A DNA stretch of 64,000 nucleotides from Bariatricus massiliensis (GCF_900086725.1 NZ_LT574838.1:760859-824858), one strand, 5' to 3'. Positions 52,859 through 62,284 are shown, counted from the first letter of the stretch. The notes: a model not told the origin generated them from the sequence alone. Translations and numbers: made by a program.

Positions 52859-52971
52859 GTCCTTCTCCTTTTTCCATTCCAAAATCTATATACGTATTTA
52901 TTATTATACCAAATAATCACCATACTTAGAACCGTTCTTCATGATTTTATTTATTGTGCTGAAATCACATA

Positions 52972-53000
52972 TTTACTTTTTAACAGGGCAATGCTATACT
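52972..53000 (+). promoter_or_regulatory. sigma-A promoter of the 87-aa gene
   Basis: TTTACT (52972-52977) and TATACT (52995-53000) with a 17-bp spacer, about 57 nt before the ATG. Confidence 0.6.
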
Positions 53001-53056
53001 CAGATTTACACAGACAGCTTTTTGACAAATAATGCACTAAAGAGAGGTACACATAT

Positions 53057-53320
53057 ATGTTCCGTTTATGGGCAAAAACATTCAAAGACAACCATATGTT
53101 GAGAGATACTACTATCTGTAATGACAGTGACGATACAAGGACTCACAAAATCTTCTCCGCATTGGAGGAAGTCTGCTATGAATTTGATTTAAGTAAACCA
53201 ATCTGGCTTGATTCTACCGTTGCAGAGTTCAAGCGCCACTCAAAAGCAAGATTCTACCAAGATAACTTCGTGGATTCCATAGATTTTGATTTTCTTGAAA
53301 TCCATGTGATCGAGGAATAA
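53057..53320 (+). CDS. conserved-looking small protein, 87 aa, unknown
   Basis: A soluble, acidic 87-residue protein (MFRLWAKTFKDNHMLRDTTI; ends DFDFLEIHVIEE). It has a good AGAGAGG ribosome-binding site (53041-53047), a matching sigma-A promoter and a terminator 5 bp after the stop, so it is a genuine monocistronic gene. No known domain is visible. The pattern of short beta and helical stretches suggests a compact fold. Confidence 0.8.
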   Translation: MFRLWAKTFKDNHMLRDTTICNDSDDTRTHKIFSALEEVCYEFDLSKPIWLDSTVAEFKRHSKARFYQDNFVDSIDFDFLEIHVIEE

Positions 53321-53324
53321 AAAA

Positions 53325-53364
53325 AGGCCTTTCGAACAGATAGCCATTTCTGTCCGGAAGGCCT
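53325..53364. terminator. bidirectional terminator between small gene and ABC permease
   Basis: AGGCCTTTCGAACAGA (53325-53340) pairs with TCTGTCCGGAAGGCCT (53349-53364) in 15 of 16 positions, with A and T tracts on both sides. Confidence 0.9.
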
Positions 53365-53396
53365 CTTTTATCTTATAGATAATATTTCTTTTCGCT

Positions 53397-54806
53397 CTAT
53401 TCGTTCCGTATAGCGGCAAGCGGACTCAGCCTCATCGCCCTGAGCGCGGGAAAATATCCTGCCACCATTCCCACCAGCACGGCAAATCCCATGGATACAA
53501 GCATCAGCCAAACTGGTATGTAAGATATATTCCCGGCAAATCCCATGGATTCCCCAGAACTTCCTACAATAAAGTTTATAGCTCCTGATATGGCAAAGCT
53601 GAATATATTTCCAATGACGCCGCCCAAGAACCCGATGAACGCGGCTTCCATAAGGAACATCTGCTTAATGTTCTTCAGACTGCATCCAAGCACCTTGATA
53701 ACACCGATTTCTTTTGTTCTTTCATATATAGACATCATCATTGTATTGGCAATGCCAATGGCCGCTACAAGGAGCGACACTGCGCCAATTCCTCCGAGCA
53801 CTGCTTGAATAATGGCAAACTGGCTTTTCATACTCTCCACATATTCCACATTGCTCTGAACATTATATCCCATATCCCGGAGCTGCTGTGACACAGCATC
53901 TACTTCATCCAGATCATCTACTTTTACGGATGCACTCGTATAAGCAAAGAATTTGTAGGGCTTACCGCTCTTCGTCTGCGGCTGTCCCGGAATGGCAGTA
54001 CCCGCGAACTCACGTTTGAGCATCATTTTTAATGTGTCAATATCACAGTACGCATTATAAAAATGGGTATTGTAACTGTCGGGGCCTCCGGCAACTACAC
54101 CGCTGGAATGTACTACATATTTCTGAGCCGGTTTTGCTTTCCGTGTCCCCGGCTGTTCGCCCCCATCCCCGGAGCCAAAACCAGAACCACTCCGGGCATT
54201 ATCGTATGCCTGCGTATTCAGAACCAGAAACATTTGATCCTTCTCTAAATCCACATCTGGCATTTCTCCGGTATCCCAGTAGCCTTTACCGCTGTTCTTC
54301 TCGTAAAACTGAGTCTGCAGACCATTGCCGAATACGAATTCCAATTGACCCGAATTTTCCGCCGGAAGACTCCCTCCCGGACGCAGCTCTATATTCTGAT
54401 TCTCCAATGCTTCTCGCGTAGTCCCTACAATCTGAATATATCCAATATAGGGGCCTTTCAATAAATATCCACTCATCTGATACATCGGGGCCGCCAGTTT
54501 CACGTGTTCTATCTGACTAAATTCTTTGATAGTGTCATCCGTGATATATTTTGTGGGTTCGTCAGAATTCTGGCCGTCATAGCCCATCATGGTGTCTCCA
54601 CTGCTCTTACCTGTTACCGTAAGTGTGGTCAGGCCGCCAGACTGCTCCACCTCCTGATATATCGAGTTCTGCATTCCAAGTCCGAGGGAAATCATGACAA
54701 CGATTGACGCCGTACCGATGATGACACCTAAAACCGTCAAAAACGTCCTGAGTTTACGCCTTTTAAGGTTCCCGAGGCTCATCCTCAGTAAGTCTGTCAA
54801 ATTCAT
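53397..54806 (-). CDS. ABC transporter permease (MacB/FtsX-like)
   Basis: A 469-residue permease with MacB topology: a cytoplasmic start LRMSLGNLKRRKLRTFLTVL, first span, a large extracellular domain (about 50-320), and three C-terminal spans (AAIGIANTMMMSIYERTKEI GVIKVLGCS). It exports or senses an envelope substrate with the ATPase at 56297. Its GGAGGAGGG site is made from the glutamate codons near the end of the upstream gene, with which it overlaps by 44 bp. Confidence 0.9.
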   Translation of the reverse strand: MNLTDLLRMSLGNLKRRKLRTFLTVLGVIIGTASIVVMISLGLGMQNSIYQEVEQSGGLTTLTVTGKSSGDTMMGYDGQNSDEPTKYITDDTIKEFSQIEHVKLAAPMYQMSGYLLKGPYIGYIQIVGTTREALENQNIELRPGGSLPAENSGQLEFVFGNGLQTQFYEKNSGKGYWDTGEMPDVDLEKDQMFLVLNTQAYDNARSGSGFGSGDGGEQPGTRKAKPAQKYVVHSSGVVAGGPDSYNTHFYNAYCDIDTLKMMLKREFAGTAIPGQPQTKSGKPYKFFAYTSASVKVDDLDEVDAVSQQLRDMGYNVQSNVEYVESMKSQFAIIQAVLGGIGAVSLLVAAIGIANTMMMSIYERTKEIGVIKVLGCSLKNIKQMFLMEAAFIGFLGGVIGNIFSFAISGAINFIVGSSGESMGFAGNISYIPVWLMLVSMGFAVLVGMVAGYFPALRAMRLSPLAAIRNE

Positions 54807-56310
54807 CGACTAATCCCTCCTCCTCTTCTTCTAATTTTCTTTTTTTCTTCTTTTTATAAATGATAACCCCTGCCACTATTCCTGCAATTACCACTATAAC
54901 GATCACTACCGGGACAATAGGAAATCCTTTTTCCGCTTCATCTATCGGCATATCCGTCATGTTCACGCCGTCTTCCATACCCTCAGTAATTTCAAGCTGA
55001 AATTCTTTTTCTATTGTAGAAACTTTTCCTCCTTCATCTTCGTAGCTGAGAGTCATCTTCATCTTTTCCGCTCCGGCCGTTGGGCTTTCCGCCGTCACCA
55101 TCCCGTCTATATTTGCCGTCGCTCCTGATTCCACATTGCCGACAAATGTCTCTGCCGTCTTAATTCCATTTCCTTCAAATTTTGCCTTTACATTATATAA
55201 TTTCACACGGCCCAGATTATAAAGCTCACACATAATGTTAGCTTCGCTTCCCACAGAAACGCTTTCAGGACTTATCTGAAATTCTCCAAACTCAAATCTG
55301 GCATCCTGTTTGACCGGAATAGACACTGCCGACGCGCTCTCGAACTGTGTAGCCTGTGAATCTTCGTATTTCATAGACAGCTGAACGCTGTACGGTTTCT
55401 GTACCAAATCTGACTTTGCGTTTAATTCTATGGAGATATCCTTCGTCCCGTCAGCCTTAATTCCGTCGAGATAAATAGAACTGCTTCCGGACGCCGGGAG
55501 AAATGCCGGGGCAGACGTGTTTTCATCCGCGCCTTCTGTGGGTGAGCTCAAATCAAAGAGCATGTTGCTGACCGCCGTTTTTTTGGATGTGTTTTTCAAA
55601 TGAATGGTCAATTTGAAATTGCTTCCTGCCTTCACTTCTGCCGGATCTGTTGTAAATCCTGTGACAATTACTCGAGGGACAGAACCGTTTCCTTCACTTC
55701 CTCCGCCGGCACCGCCGCCGCTTGTCATCATAGGCTCGGAATTGGCCACGCCGCCTCCTGTGTCAAGAGGGATGCCCTGACCGCCGTCTCCTGTATTCCC
55801 GCCTTGATTGTTATTGTCATTTAAGCCGCCCTGACCGCCGTCATCCTTTTTAGGCTTCGCCACCGTCTTTACATAAAGGCCGTATTCTCCGTCACCCTGT
55901 ACTCCGCCGTCATCCGCAGACACATATGTATAATCAAAAGCCAGTTTATAATACTGTGTTTTCACCTTTTCTCTGGCTGTAAACTCGAATTCAACATTAA
56001 CCGTTTCCCCGGCAGCAAGTGTGTCGATTGTCTGTGTATAGTCTTTATTTGCGATTTCAAACGGCCACGCGTCGATATTCTCGCTGATTCTCGGCACAAT
56101 CTGGATGTTTTTAGCATTTACGCCTCCTAAATTAGCGACCTTAAGGGACAATTTTTTAGTCTCCGAATAGTTGTAGCTCAGTGTTCCTTCATCTGCTGCC
56201 TGCACGCTTACCAGCAGGCCTTCTGCCGCCCGGACCGGCTGTGCAGGTATGGTGGCCGCCGCCAATACTATGCAGATGACAGCTGCCCATAATTTCTTAA
56301 TTCTTTTCAT
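54763..56310 (-). CDS. secreted CARDB-like protein with C-terminal anchor, ABC partner
   Basis: A 515-residue protein. A signal peptide (1-28, ending VRA-AE) precedes three Ig-like domains related to CARDB/COG1361 (SYNYSETKKLSLKVANLGGV; VTGFTTDPAEVKAGSNFKLT; GSEANIMCELYNLGRVKLYN), with a G/N/Q-rich linker between the first two. A C-terminal span (about 467-490) and basic-acidic tail follow. It lies between the ATPase (14 bp overlap) and permease (44 bp overlap), so it is probably a surface subunit of this transporter. Substrate unknown. Confidence 0.85.
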   Translation of the reverse strand: MKRIKKLWAAVICIVLAAATIPAQPVRAAEGLLVSVQAADEGTLSYNYSETKKLSLKVANLGGVNAKNIQIVPRISENIDAWPFEIANKDYTQTIDTLAAGETVNVEFEFTAREKVKTQYYKLAFDYTYVSADDGGVQGDGEYGLYVKTVAKPKKDDGGQGGLNDNNNQGGNTGDGGQGIPLDTGGGVANSEPMMTSGGGAGGGSEGNGSVPRVIVTGFTTDPAEVKAGSNFKLTIHLKNTSKKTAVSNMLFDLSSPTEGADENTSAPAFLPASGSSSIYLDGIKADGTKDISIELNAKSDLVQKPYSVQLSMKYEDSQATQFESASAVSIPVKQDARFEFGEFQISPESVSVGSEANIMCELYNLGRVKLYNVKAKFEGNGIKTAETFVGNVESGATANIDGMVTAESPTAGAEKMKMTLSYEDEGGKVSTIEKEFQLEITEGMEDGVNMTDMPIDEAEKGFPIVPVVIVIVVIAGIVAGVIIYKKKKKRKLEEEEEGLVDEFDRLTEDEPREP

Positions 56311-57022
56311 TTTTAGGTTCCTCCCTGTTTTCCTGATAGTTGTTATCTATTTTGACGATTTGCCCGTCAATAATATGAAATACCCGGTCAGCATAAGTTG
56401 CCAAATGATCGTCGTGTGTAACCATGACTAATGTCTTCTTTTGTTCACGCACTACTTTCTGCATCAATTTCATCACATCTTCCGAGGTATGTGAGTCCAG
56501 ATTCCCGGTAGGTTCGTCTGCAAATATAATCTTTGGGTCTACTACTAAGGCACGCGCGACCCCGACTCTCTGCTGCTGGCCCCCTGACATCTGATTGGGT
56601 ATATGTTTTTTATGTTTTCCCAGATTGACCAAATCCAACATTTTATCTGCCTTCTTCAACCTGTTCTCCCTTTTCTCTCCCCTGAAACTCAATGGAAGCG
56701 CTACATTTTCCAAAGCGTTCATTGTCCCCAGCAGATGGAAAGACTGGAAGATGAACCCAACATTATCCCGCCGAAAGCTGACCAGTTGGTCCTCTGTTAG
56801 TTTTTCAATATGCTTTCCACTGATAACAATCTCACCTTTAGTAGGTTTCTCAAGACCTGCCAGCATATTTAATAATGTTGACTTTCCTGAGCCAGAAGTT
56901 CCTACAATGGCGCAGAATTCGCCTTGGTAAATTTCAAAATTCAGGCCGTTCAGCGCCCTGACAATGCTGTCCCCGACACGGTAGTATTTATATAGATTGT
57001 GTACTTCAATAACTGATTCCAC
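56297..57022 (-). CDS. ABC transporter ATP-binding protein (MacB/LolD type)
   Basis: A 241-residue ATPase: VGDSIVRALNGLNFEIYQGE, Walker A VGTSGSGKSTLLNMLAGLEK, signature MSGGQQQRVGVARALVVDPK and Walker B IIFADEPTGNLDS. The GNLDS variant and the operon with a MacB-like permease place it in the MacB/LolD class. GGAGGAG precedes the ATG. Confidence 0.93.
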   Translation of the reverse strand: MESVIEVHNLYKYYRVGDSIVRALNGLNFEIYQGEFCAIVGTSGSGKSTLLNMLAGLEKPTKGEIVISGKHIEKLTEDQLVSFRRDNVGFIFQSFHLLGTMNALENVALPLSFRGEKRENRLKKADKMLDLVNLGKHKKHIPNQMSGGQQQRVGVARALVVDPKIIFADEPTGNLDSHTSEDVMKLMQKVVREQKKTLVMVTHDDHLATYADRVFHIIDGQIVKIDNNYQENREEPKNEKN

Positions 57023-57138
57023 CCTGCTCCTCCTTTCCGAACTCTAATACACAGTATTATATAGAAAAATTAGGAAGTTTTTACTATGCAAATAATTAAT
57101 CTTTTCTTAAGGTTTTTTATTGAAAATTTATGCAAAAA

Positions 57139-57169
57139 GGGAATGAAACGCCAATCGCTTTTCATTCCC
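57139..57169 (-). terminator. terminator after cytidylate-kinase-like gene
   Basis: GGGAATGAAA (57139-57148) pairs with TTTCATTCCC (57160-57169). On the minus strand it is followed by TTTTT. It lies 29 bp after the stop. Confidence 0.85.
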
Positions 57170-57197
57170 CTGTTGTAGTTTAAATCTTATTCTGTGC

Positions 57198-57821
57198 TTA
57201 TCTTCTGGCACGATACATGGCCGCCAGTATATCCACCACATCACTAATATTTAATAGGCTCACATTGAACAGCATTTGATGGGATTCTATGCTCCCCCAT
57301 GTGCTGCCCGTATGTGCTTCATAATACAGCTTTCTGGCATTATCTACTTCTTTGATCTTGGTCCAGGCTTCTTCCTCAGTCAAATTATAGATTCGCATAA
57401 TACGCCGGATACGGTCTTCAATCTCTGCATAAATAAAAGCATTGATGCATTGGAACTCATTCTCCAATATGTAATCGGCGCACCTTCCCACGATAATGCA
57501 GGAACCCCGCCGCGCCAGTCTTCTGATTATGTCGGACTGGGCCATGAACAGCTTGTCACTTAAAGGTTTTTCCCCGTGTTCGCCTTCCGTGTGCATTGTA
57601 TAATCTCCGGAACCGACCACATAGGCAGACAAGAATTTGCCAAGAATAGTTTCATCTACTTCCTCCGCCTTCTCGTGGCTGACTCCCAGCTCCTCCGCCG
57701 CCATCTGAATCAGGTTACGGTCGTAGAACGGGATGTCAAGCCTGTCTGCCAGACGCTTCCCCACTTCGTGTCCGCCGCTTCCAAACTGTCTGCCAATTAC
57801 AATAATTGTGTTATTTGCCAT
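57198..57821 (-). CDS. cytidylate kinase-like family protein
   Basis: A 207-residue P-loop protein: IIVIGRQFGSGGHEVGKRLA binds phosphate, then LDIPFYDRNLIQMAAEELGV and RGSCIIVGRCADYILE. Members resemble CMP kinase but their true substrate is not known. It follows the Na/Pi cotransporter by 78 bp and may be co-transcribed. Confidence 0.87.
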   Translation of the reverse strand: MANNTIIVIGRQFGSGGHEVGKRLADRLDIPFYDRNLIQMAAEELGVSHEKAEEVDETILGKFLSAYVVGSGDYTMHTEGEHGEKPLSDKLFMAQSDIIRRLARRGSCIIVGRCADYILENEFQCINAFIYAEIEDRIRRIMRIYNLTEEEAWTKIKEVDNARKLYYEAHTGSTWGSIESHQMLFNVSLLNISDVVDILAAMYRARR

Positions 57822-57899
57822 ACCGACCGCCTCCTCAATTCTTGTTAAGGTTCATTGATAGGATATCTTGTGTTACCTGATATTATACAATACTCTGGC

Positions 57900-59534
57900 T
57901 TAATCTTCCAGTACTTCCTCTGCGATATTTCTTGCATGGTCCGAAATACGCTCCATGCAGACGAGTGTATCAAGAAATACGATGCCGGCCTCTGTGTTGC
58001 ACTGATTATTCGTAAGTCTCTTTATGTGCTTACTTCTAAGCGAAATCTCAAGACCATCGGCCTCCGTTTCCTTCTCCACTGTCCTGAGAGCGCTTTCCTT
58101 GTCGTTGGATTCAAACGCTTCCAGTGAATAGAGATAACTTTGGGTACAGACATCCATCATTTCTTTTAGATGACCTTCCCCTACATCTGAGAATGCGACC
58201 TTCTTTTCTACCAATGTCTCAGCAAACTCGGATATATTTTCACAGTAATCACTGATCCGCTCCATGTCGGATACAACCTGAAGCATGTGGGAAACTGCCT
58301 GATGCTCACGTTCACTGATTTGAAGTCCTGAAAGCTTAATGGCATACTCTGTGATGCCTGCACTCAGGCGGTCTACTTTATTTTCCTCCTCTTTCAAGAA
58401 GGTAATCTGTTCTTGATCCTGTGTGAACAGTACTTCCTTCGCCACCTTTAAGGAGTCGGCCACAATATGGCCCATGCGGACAATCTCGGAGATTACGGAC
58501 TGAATGGCGATAGTAGGTGTCTCCAGCATACGGTCATCCAGATGTACCTTGCTGTCGTCCACTTCGGTGTCTTCCACGCGTCCGATTACTTTGGCCAGCT
58601 TGATAATTAAGTTGGATGCCGGGAACAGCAGCACCGTCGTGGCAATGTTAAATATAGTATGCGCCAAACTGATTTGGGTCTGGCTGATCATTCCATGTCC
58701 CCATACCGGATTTGCAATCTTCAAAAACAAGATTGCGCCGACACTGAAAATCACTGTTCCTATTATATTGAAGAGAAGATGCATAAGAGCCGCTGTCTTA
58801 GCATTTTTCTTTGCGCCCATACTTGACAAAATAGCTGTAACACAAGTTCCGATATTCTGTCCCATAATGATATAGATGGCTGCGCTGAAAGGTACAAGAC
58901 CCGCAGCCGCCAAGCTCTGGAGAATACCTACCGATGCGGATGAACTTTGTATAATAGCGGTTACCGCTGCGCCGGCTAATATGCCTAGGAAAGGATTGTG
59001 CCCCAGCCTTACAAAAATGTTGCAGAACGCCTCAGATTCTTTCAGCGGAGCAACTGCCGAGGACATGGTGGAAATTCCCACAAATAAAAGCCCAAACCCA
59101 ATGACAATGCTTGCTATATCTTTGGCGGAGCGGCGCTTCCCTGTCAGCATGATGATGACACCAATCATGATGGCAATCGGCGCTAACGTCGACGGACTCA
59201 AGAATTTTGCCCATTCGACGGAGGAAACGAGCCAGCCTGTAACGGTGGTTCCCACGTTTGCTCCCATGATAACGCCCATGGCCTGCTGCAGGTTCATAAT
59301 TCCCGCATTTACAAAGCCTACCACCATGACTGTGGTGGCGGATGAACTCTGGATAACTGCTGTGATAAATGCCCCCAGCAGGACGCCGAAGAATTTGTTC
59401 TTCGTCAGCACTTCAAGCAAAGATTTCATTCGGTTTCCGGCCGCGTTCTCAAGCCCCTGCGCCATAATCTGCATTCCGTAGATGAACATACCGAGACCGC
59501 CGACAAATGGGATAATTATACTTGTGTATTCCAT
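57900..59534 (-). CDS. Na/Pi cotransporter family protein with PhoU-like tail
   Basis: A 544-residue protein. Two repeats of the NptA/PNaS domain, each with Q-S-S-S-A (TAVIQSSSATTVMVVGFVNA; TAIIQSSSASVGILQSLAAA), span residues 1-310, followed by a PhoU-type helical domain (about 340-540, VSDMERISDYCENISEFAET and CMERISDHARNIAEEVL). It is a sodium-phosphate symporter or exporter. It is distinct from the Pst system 8 kb away. Confidence 0.92.
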   Translation of the reverse strand: MEYTSIIIPFVGGLGMFIYGMQIMAQGLENAAGNRMKSLLEVLTKNKFFGVLLGAFITAVIQSSSATTVMVVGFVNAGIMNLQQAMGVIMGANVGTTVTGWLVSSVEWAKFLSPSTLAPIAIMIGVIIMLTGKRRSAKDIASIVIGFGLLFVGISTMSSAVAPLKESEAFCNIFVRLGHNPFLGILAGAAVTAIIQSSSASVGILQSLAAAGLVPFSAAIYIIMGQNIGTCVTAILSSMGAKKNAKTAALMHLLFNIIGTVIFSVGAILFLKIANPVWGHGMISQTQISLAHTIFNIATTVLLFPASNLIIKLAKVIGRVEDTEVDDSKVHLDDRMLETPTIAIQSVISEIVRMGHIVADSLKVAKEVLFTQDQEQITFLKEEENKVDRLSAGITEYAIKLSGLQISEREHQAVSHMLQVVSDMERISDYCENISEFAETLVEKKVAFSDVGEGHLKEMMDVCTQSYLYSLEAFESNDKESALRTVEKETEADGLEISLRSKHIKRLTNNQCNTEAGIVFLDTLVCMERISDHARNIAEEVLED

Positions 59535-59565
59535 ATCTTTTCTCCTATTATGTACCCTCTCATTT

Positions 59566-60063
59566 TTAGAATTTGTTGTTTTCTTTCGGACATTCCGGTA
59601 CTATCTGTATCCCGTCCAACACTGCCAGTTTGAGTGTGTCTCCTTCATAACTGAGTTTCAGGGAGAAGAACGGCGCTTCTTCATTTAGCAGCCGGAAAAA
59701 TATCTTATCGCCTTCCCATAGATTCAGATTCTCAATCTCTGACTTTTTCACCCACTCCAGTGTCCCTTCCGGGCACTCGCCAATCGTGCCTTCATAGCCG
59801 TCGGCAGTATAAAGAAACATGTACTCCGACTCCCATCCGGCACATAAAAACGTAATGACTCCCCGAAGCCGCCATGACGTCAGCGTCAAACCGGTTTCTT
59901 CCTTTACTTCCCTAAAAAGACATTCCTCCGGACTCTCGTCCGCCTCGAATTTGCCTCCCACCCCAATCCACTTGTCCTTGTTGACATCATGAGATTTTTT
60001 AATGCGGTGGAGCATTAGATATGAGTCTTCATTTTCAATATAGCATAATGTTGTCAATACCAT
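59566..60063 (-). CDS. NUDIX hydrolase (MutT-like)
   Basis: A 165-residue protein with the NUDIX box GGKFEADESPEECLFREVKEETGL (residues about 37-60). The N-terminal LTTLCYIENEDSYLMLHRIK matches 8-oxo-dGTP diphosphatase-like proteins. It probably cleans oxidised nucleotides. The gene lies alone between the cotransporter and spoVA genes. Confidence 0.9.
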   Translation of the reverse strand: MVLTTLCYIENEDSYLMLHRIKKSHDVNKDKWIGVGGKFEADESPEECLFREVKEETGLTLTSWRLRGVITFLCAGWESEYMFLYTADGYEGTIGECPEGTLEWVKKSEIENLNLWEGDKIFFRLLNEEAPFFSLKLSYEGDTLKLAVLDGIQIVPECPKENNKF

Positions 60064-60143
60064 CTTTTTGTCCTCTTCAAATCCGGCGGCTTTACAAGCC
60101 GCCTAAACTTGATTTTAACATTGTTTTTACGAGAACACAACCG

Positions 60144-60500
60144 CTATTTCTTCATCTTTGGCTCAAAAATCAGCGAGGAAAGATACCCGAAAATAAGCGC
60201 CGCACTGATTCCGACCGCGCTGGCCTTGAAGCCTCCCATAAAGATTCCGATAAATCCATTCTGCTCCACCGCTTCTTTTACGCCCTTCCAAAGCGTGTTG
60301 CCGAATCCCAAAAGCGGAACACTGATTCCCGCACCGGCAAAGTCCTGAATTGGCTTGAATATGTGTATGAACCCCAAAATCGCGCCGCTCACTACAAGCA
60401 GCACCATCACACGGCCCGGCATCATTTTCGTTCTGTCCAGCAATATTTGTACCAGCGCACATACCAGTCCGCCTACCCAAAAAGCATTCAAATAATCCAT
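60144..60500 (-). CDS. spoVAE: stage V sporulation protein AE
   Basis: A 118-residue membrane protein (DYLNAFWVGGLVCALVQILL; GAGISVPLLGFGNTLWKGVK; GFKASAVGISAALIFGYLSS) of the SpoVAE family, part of the channel that moves dipicolinic acid into spores. I start at the ATG at 60500 with GGAGGAGACT upstream; the frame continues up through a palindrome that is not coding. It is the last spoVA gene in the operon. Confidence 0.93.
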   Translation of the reverse strand: MDYLNAFWVGGLVCALVQILLDRTKMMPGRVMVLLVVSGAILGFIHIFKPIQDFAGAGISVPLLGFGNTLWKGVKEAVEQNGFIGIFMGGFKASAVGISAALIFGYLSSLIFEPKMKK

Positions 60501-60513
60501 AGTCTCCTCCATT

Positions 60514-60547
60514 GGGGACAGGTCCCAACGCGTTGGGACCTGTCCCC
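60514..60547. repeat. perfect 34-bp palindrome between spoVAD and spoVAE
   Basis: GGGGACAGGTCCCAACG (60514-60530) is followed directly by its exact complement CGTTGGGACCTGTCCCC (60531-60547). It begins 3 bp upstream of the spoVAE ribosome-binding site. It has no T tract. The sequence style is that of a scattered intergenic palindromic (REP-like) repeat. Confidence 0.9.
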
Positions 60548-60566
60548 CTCTACAATTTAGATACAA

Positions 60567-61577
60567 TTAGCAATGTTCTAACACAATTCCATGTGCAATT
60601 CCCGGCACGCTTTCGCCTTCGTTAAAGCTGACTGTCGACATCAGCGCTCCGGTGGGTACGAAGAGAATCCGCTTCCATTCTCCGGATTCTAACTTGGGCA
60701 GAATATATGCGGACAATGTGGTGGCGGCGCAGCCGCAGCCGCTTCCTCCTGCATTGGTATTCTGTGTTTTCTGGTCGAAGATGACCATCCCGCAGTCCAT
60801 ATGATTGTCTTTAATGTCCCTGCCTTTTTTGCGTATCAGATCAAATAGGATAGACTGCCCCACATAACCTAAATCCCCGGTAATAATGCGGTCATAATCG
60901 CTTTCCTGACGCCCGAAATCCTCCAGATTCTGTACGATGGTATCACAGGCAGCGGGAGCCATGCAGGCTCCCATGTTCTGGGAATCCTTGAGTCCGTAAT
61001 CGACTATTTTACCAATTGTGACGCCGCTTATCCTTACATGGCTTTTCTTCTTTCCGACAAGAAATGCTCCGCTTCCGGTCACAGTCCATGTGGCGGACAA
61101 TGGGCGCTGGTTTGCATACCCCAATGGAAATCGAAACTCTTTTTCGGCGCTTCCAAAATGGCTTGACGTCACTGCCAGCATGTAGTCTCCATATCCTGCT
61201 GCCACGCTCATTGCCGCGAGGGCAAGCGCCTCGCCGGATGTGGAGCAGGCGCCAAAAAGGCCGAACATCGGAATCTGCAGCGCCTCCACCCCCATAGAAG
61301 TGGCAATCCCCTGCCGGAGCAAATCTCCCCCGAATAGGAACCTGACCTGCTCAGGCTGCATAGACGCCTTGTTGAGCGCCAGACCACAGGCTTTTTTCTG
61401 CATAACTCCCTCTGCCGCCTCCCAAGTCTCCTCTCCAAACAAATCATCTTTGGATATCATATCAAATTTTTTACCCAGCGGCCCCTCGCTCTCTTTTTTT
61501 CCTACAACGGAACCGCTGCTCACCAAAAACGGGCTTTCGGCAAATCCGATACTCTGCGCCCCTTTTGTATGGTTCAT
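60567..61577 (-). CDS. spoVAD: stage V sporulation protein AD
   Basis: A 336-residue thiolase-fold protein: GAQSIGFAESPFLVSSGSVV, FGLFGACSTSGEALALAAMS and GGSGCGCAATTLSAYILPKL. SpoVAD binds dipicolinic acid for uptake into the forespore. ATG 61577 has GAGGTGAC upstream; an ATG five codons up lies inside the site. It follows a small gene by 19 bp. Confidence 0.95.
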   Translation of the reverse strand: MNHTKGAQSIGFAESPFLVSSGSVVGKKESEGPLGKKFDMISKDDLFGEETWEAAEGVMQKKACGLALNKASMQPEQVRFLFGGDLLRQGIATSMGVEALQIPMFGLFGACSTSGEALALAAMSVAAGYGDYMLAVTSSHFGSAEKEFRFPLGYANQRPLSATWTVTGSGAFLVGKKKSHVRISGVTIGKIVDYGLKDSQNMGACMAPAACDTIVQNLEDFGRQESDYDRIITGDLGYVGQSILFDLIRKKGRDIKDNHMDCGMVIFDQKTQNTNAGGSGCGCAATTLSAYILPKLESGEWKRILFVPTGALMSTVSFNEGESVPGIAHGIVLEHC

Positions 61578-61596
61578 ATTGTCACCTCTCATCTTT

Positions 61597-61791
61597 TCAG
61601 AAATATTTGTCCTGCCCCAGTCCGTCCACCAGACGTTCCATCTCTTCCTTTGACTTTACCTGACGGCTCTTTTCCACAATTTCATCCCGCTCGGCATCTC
61701 CCATTCTTGTGTAAACGTCCAGCGCCTCCCTGTTCATAGCAAGGCTCAACGCAAATCCAATCGGTATTTCACTCATTCTGTCATCACTCAT
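61597..61791 (-). CDS. small conserved protein in spoVA operon, 64 aa
   Basis: A 64-residue soluble protein (MSDDRMSEIPIGFALSLAMN REALDVYTRMGDAERDEIVE) between spoVAC and spoVAD. GGAGCAG precedes the ATG at 61791. It resembles small helical proteins found at this operon position in other Clostridia. Function unknown. Confidence 0.8.
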   Translation of the reverse strand: MSDDRMSEIPIGFALSLAMNREALDVYTRMGDAERDEIVEKSRQVKSKEEMERLVDGLGQDKYF

Positions 61792-61822
61792 GATATCTGC
61801 TCCTCTCTTTCCATACAATTCA

Positions 61823-62284
61823 CTACACAATACCTATACACATACCAATCCAGTATATAAGCCCCAAAAGCCAGCTGGTAAATATCCCGTACAGGATAAC
61901 CGGACCGGCTATTGTAAAAATCTTACAGCCAATACCGAATACCTGACCTTCCTTTTTATATTCAATTGCCGGAGCCGCCACAGAATTGGCAAATCCCGTG
62001 ATTGGCACAAGTGCTCCTGCGCCTCCCCAATTGGCAATCTGAGGGTAAATGTTCAATCCTGTCAGAATGACACTTAAAAGCACCAGAATCAGAGAAGTCC
62101 ACCCTCCGCTGGTATCCTTATCCAGCCCGATTTTTTCACAATAATTCAAAATCACCTGACCGATTACACAGATGACCCCGCCTGTCACAAACGCCTTCGC
62201 CATATTGGGAACCAGCTTGTGAACAGGGGTTTTTTCCTTGACATACTTTTCATATGCCTCCTGCTTTTTCTGTTTATCCTCCAT
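61823..62284 (-). CDS. spoVAC: stage V sporulation protein AC
   Basis: A 153-residue membrane protein with HKLVPNMAKAFVTGGVICVI GQVILNYCEKIGL and GAGALVPITGFANSVAAPAI EYKKEGQVFGIG, the SpoVAC pattern. It forms the dipicolinate channel with SpoVAE. I use ATG 62284, 11 nt after GGAGG; a TTG three codons up is too close. Confidence 0.95.
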   Translation of the reverse strand: MEDKQKKQEAYEKYVKEKTPVHKLVPNMAKAFVTGGVICVIGQVILNYCEKIGLDKDTSGGWTSLILVLLSVILTGLNIYPQIANWGGAGALVPITGFANSVAAPAIEYKKEGQVFGIGCKIFTIAGPVILYGIFTSWLLGLIYWIGMCIGIV

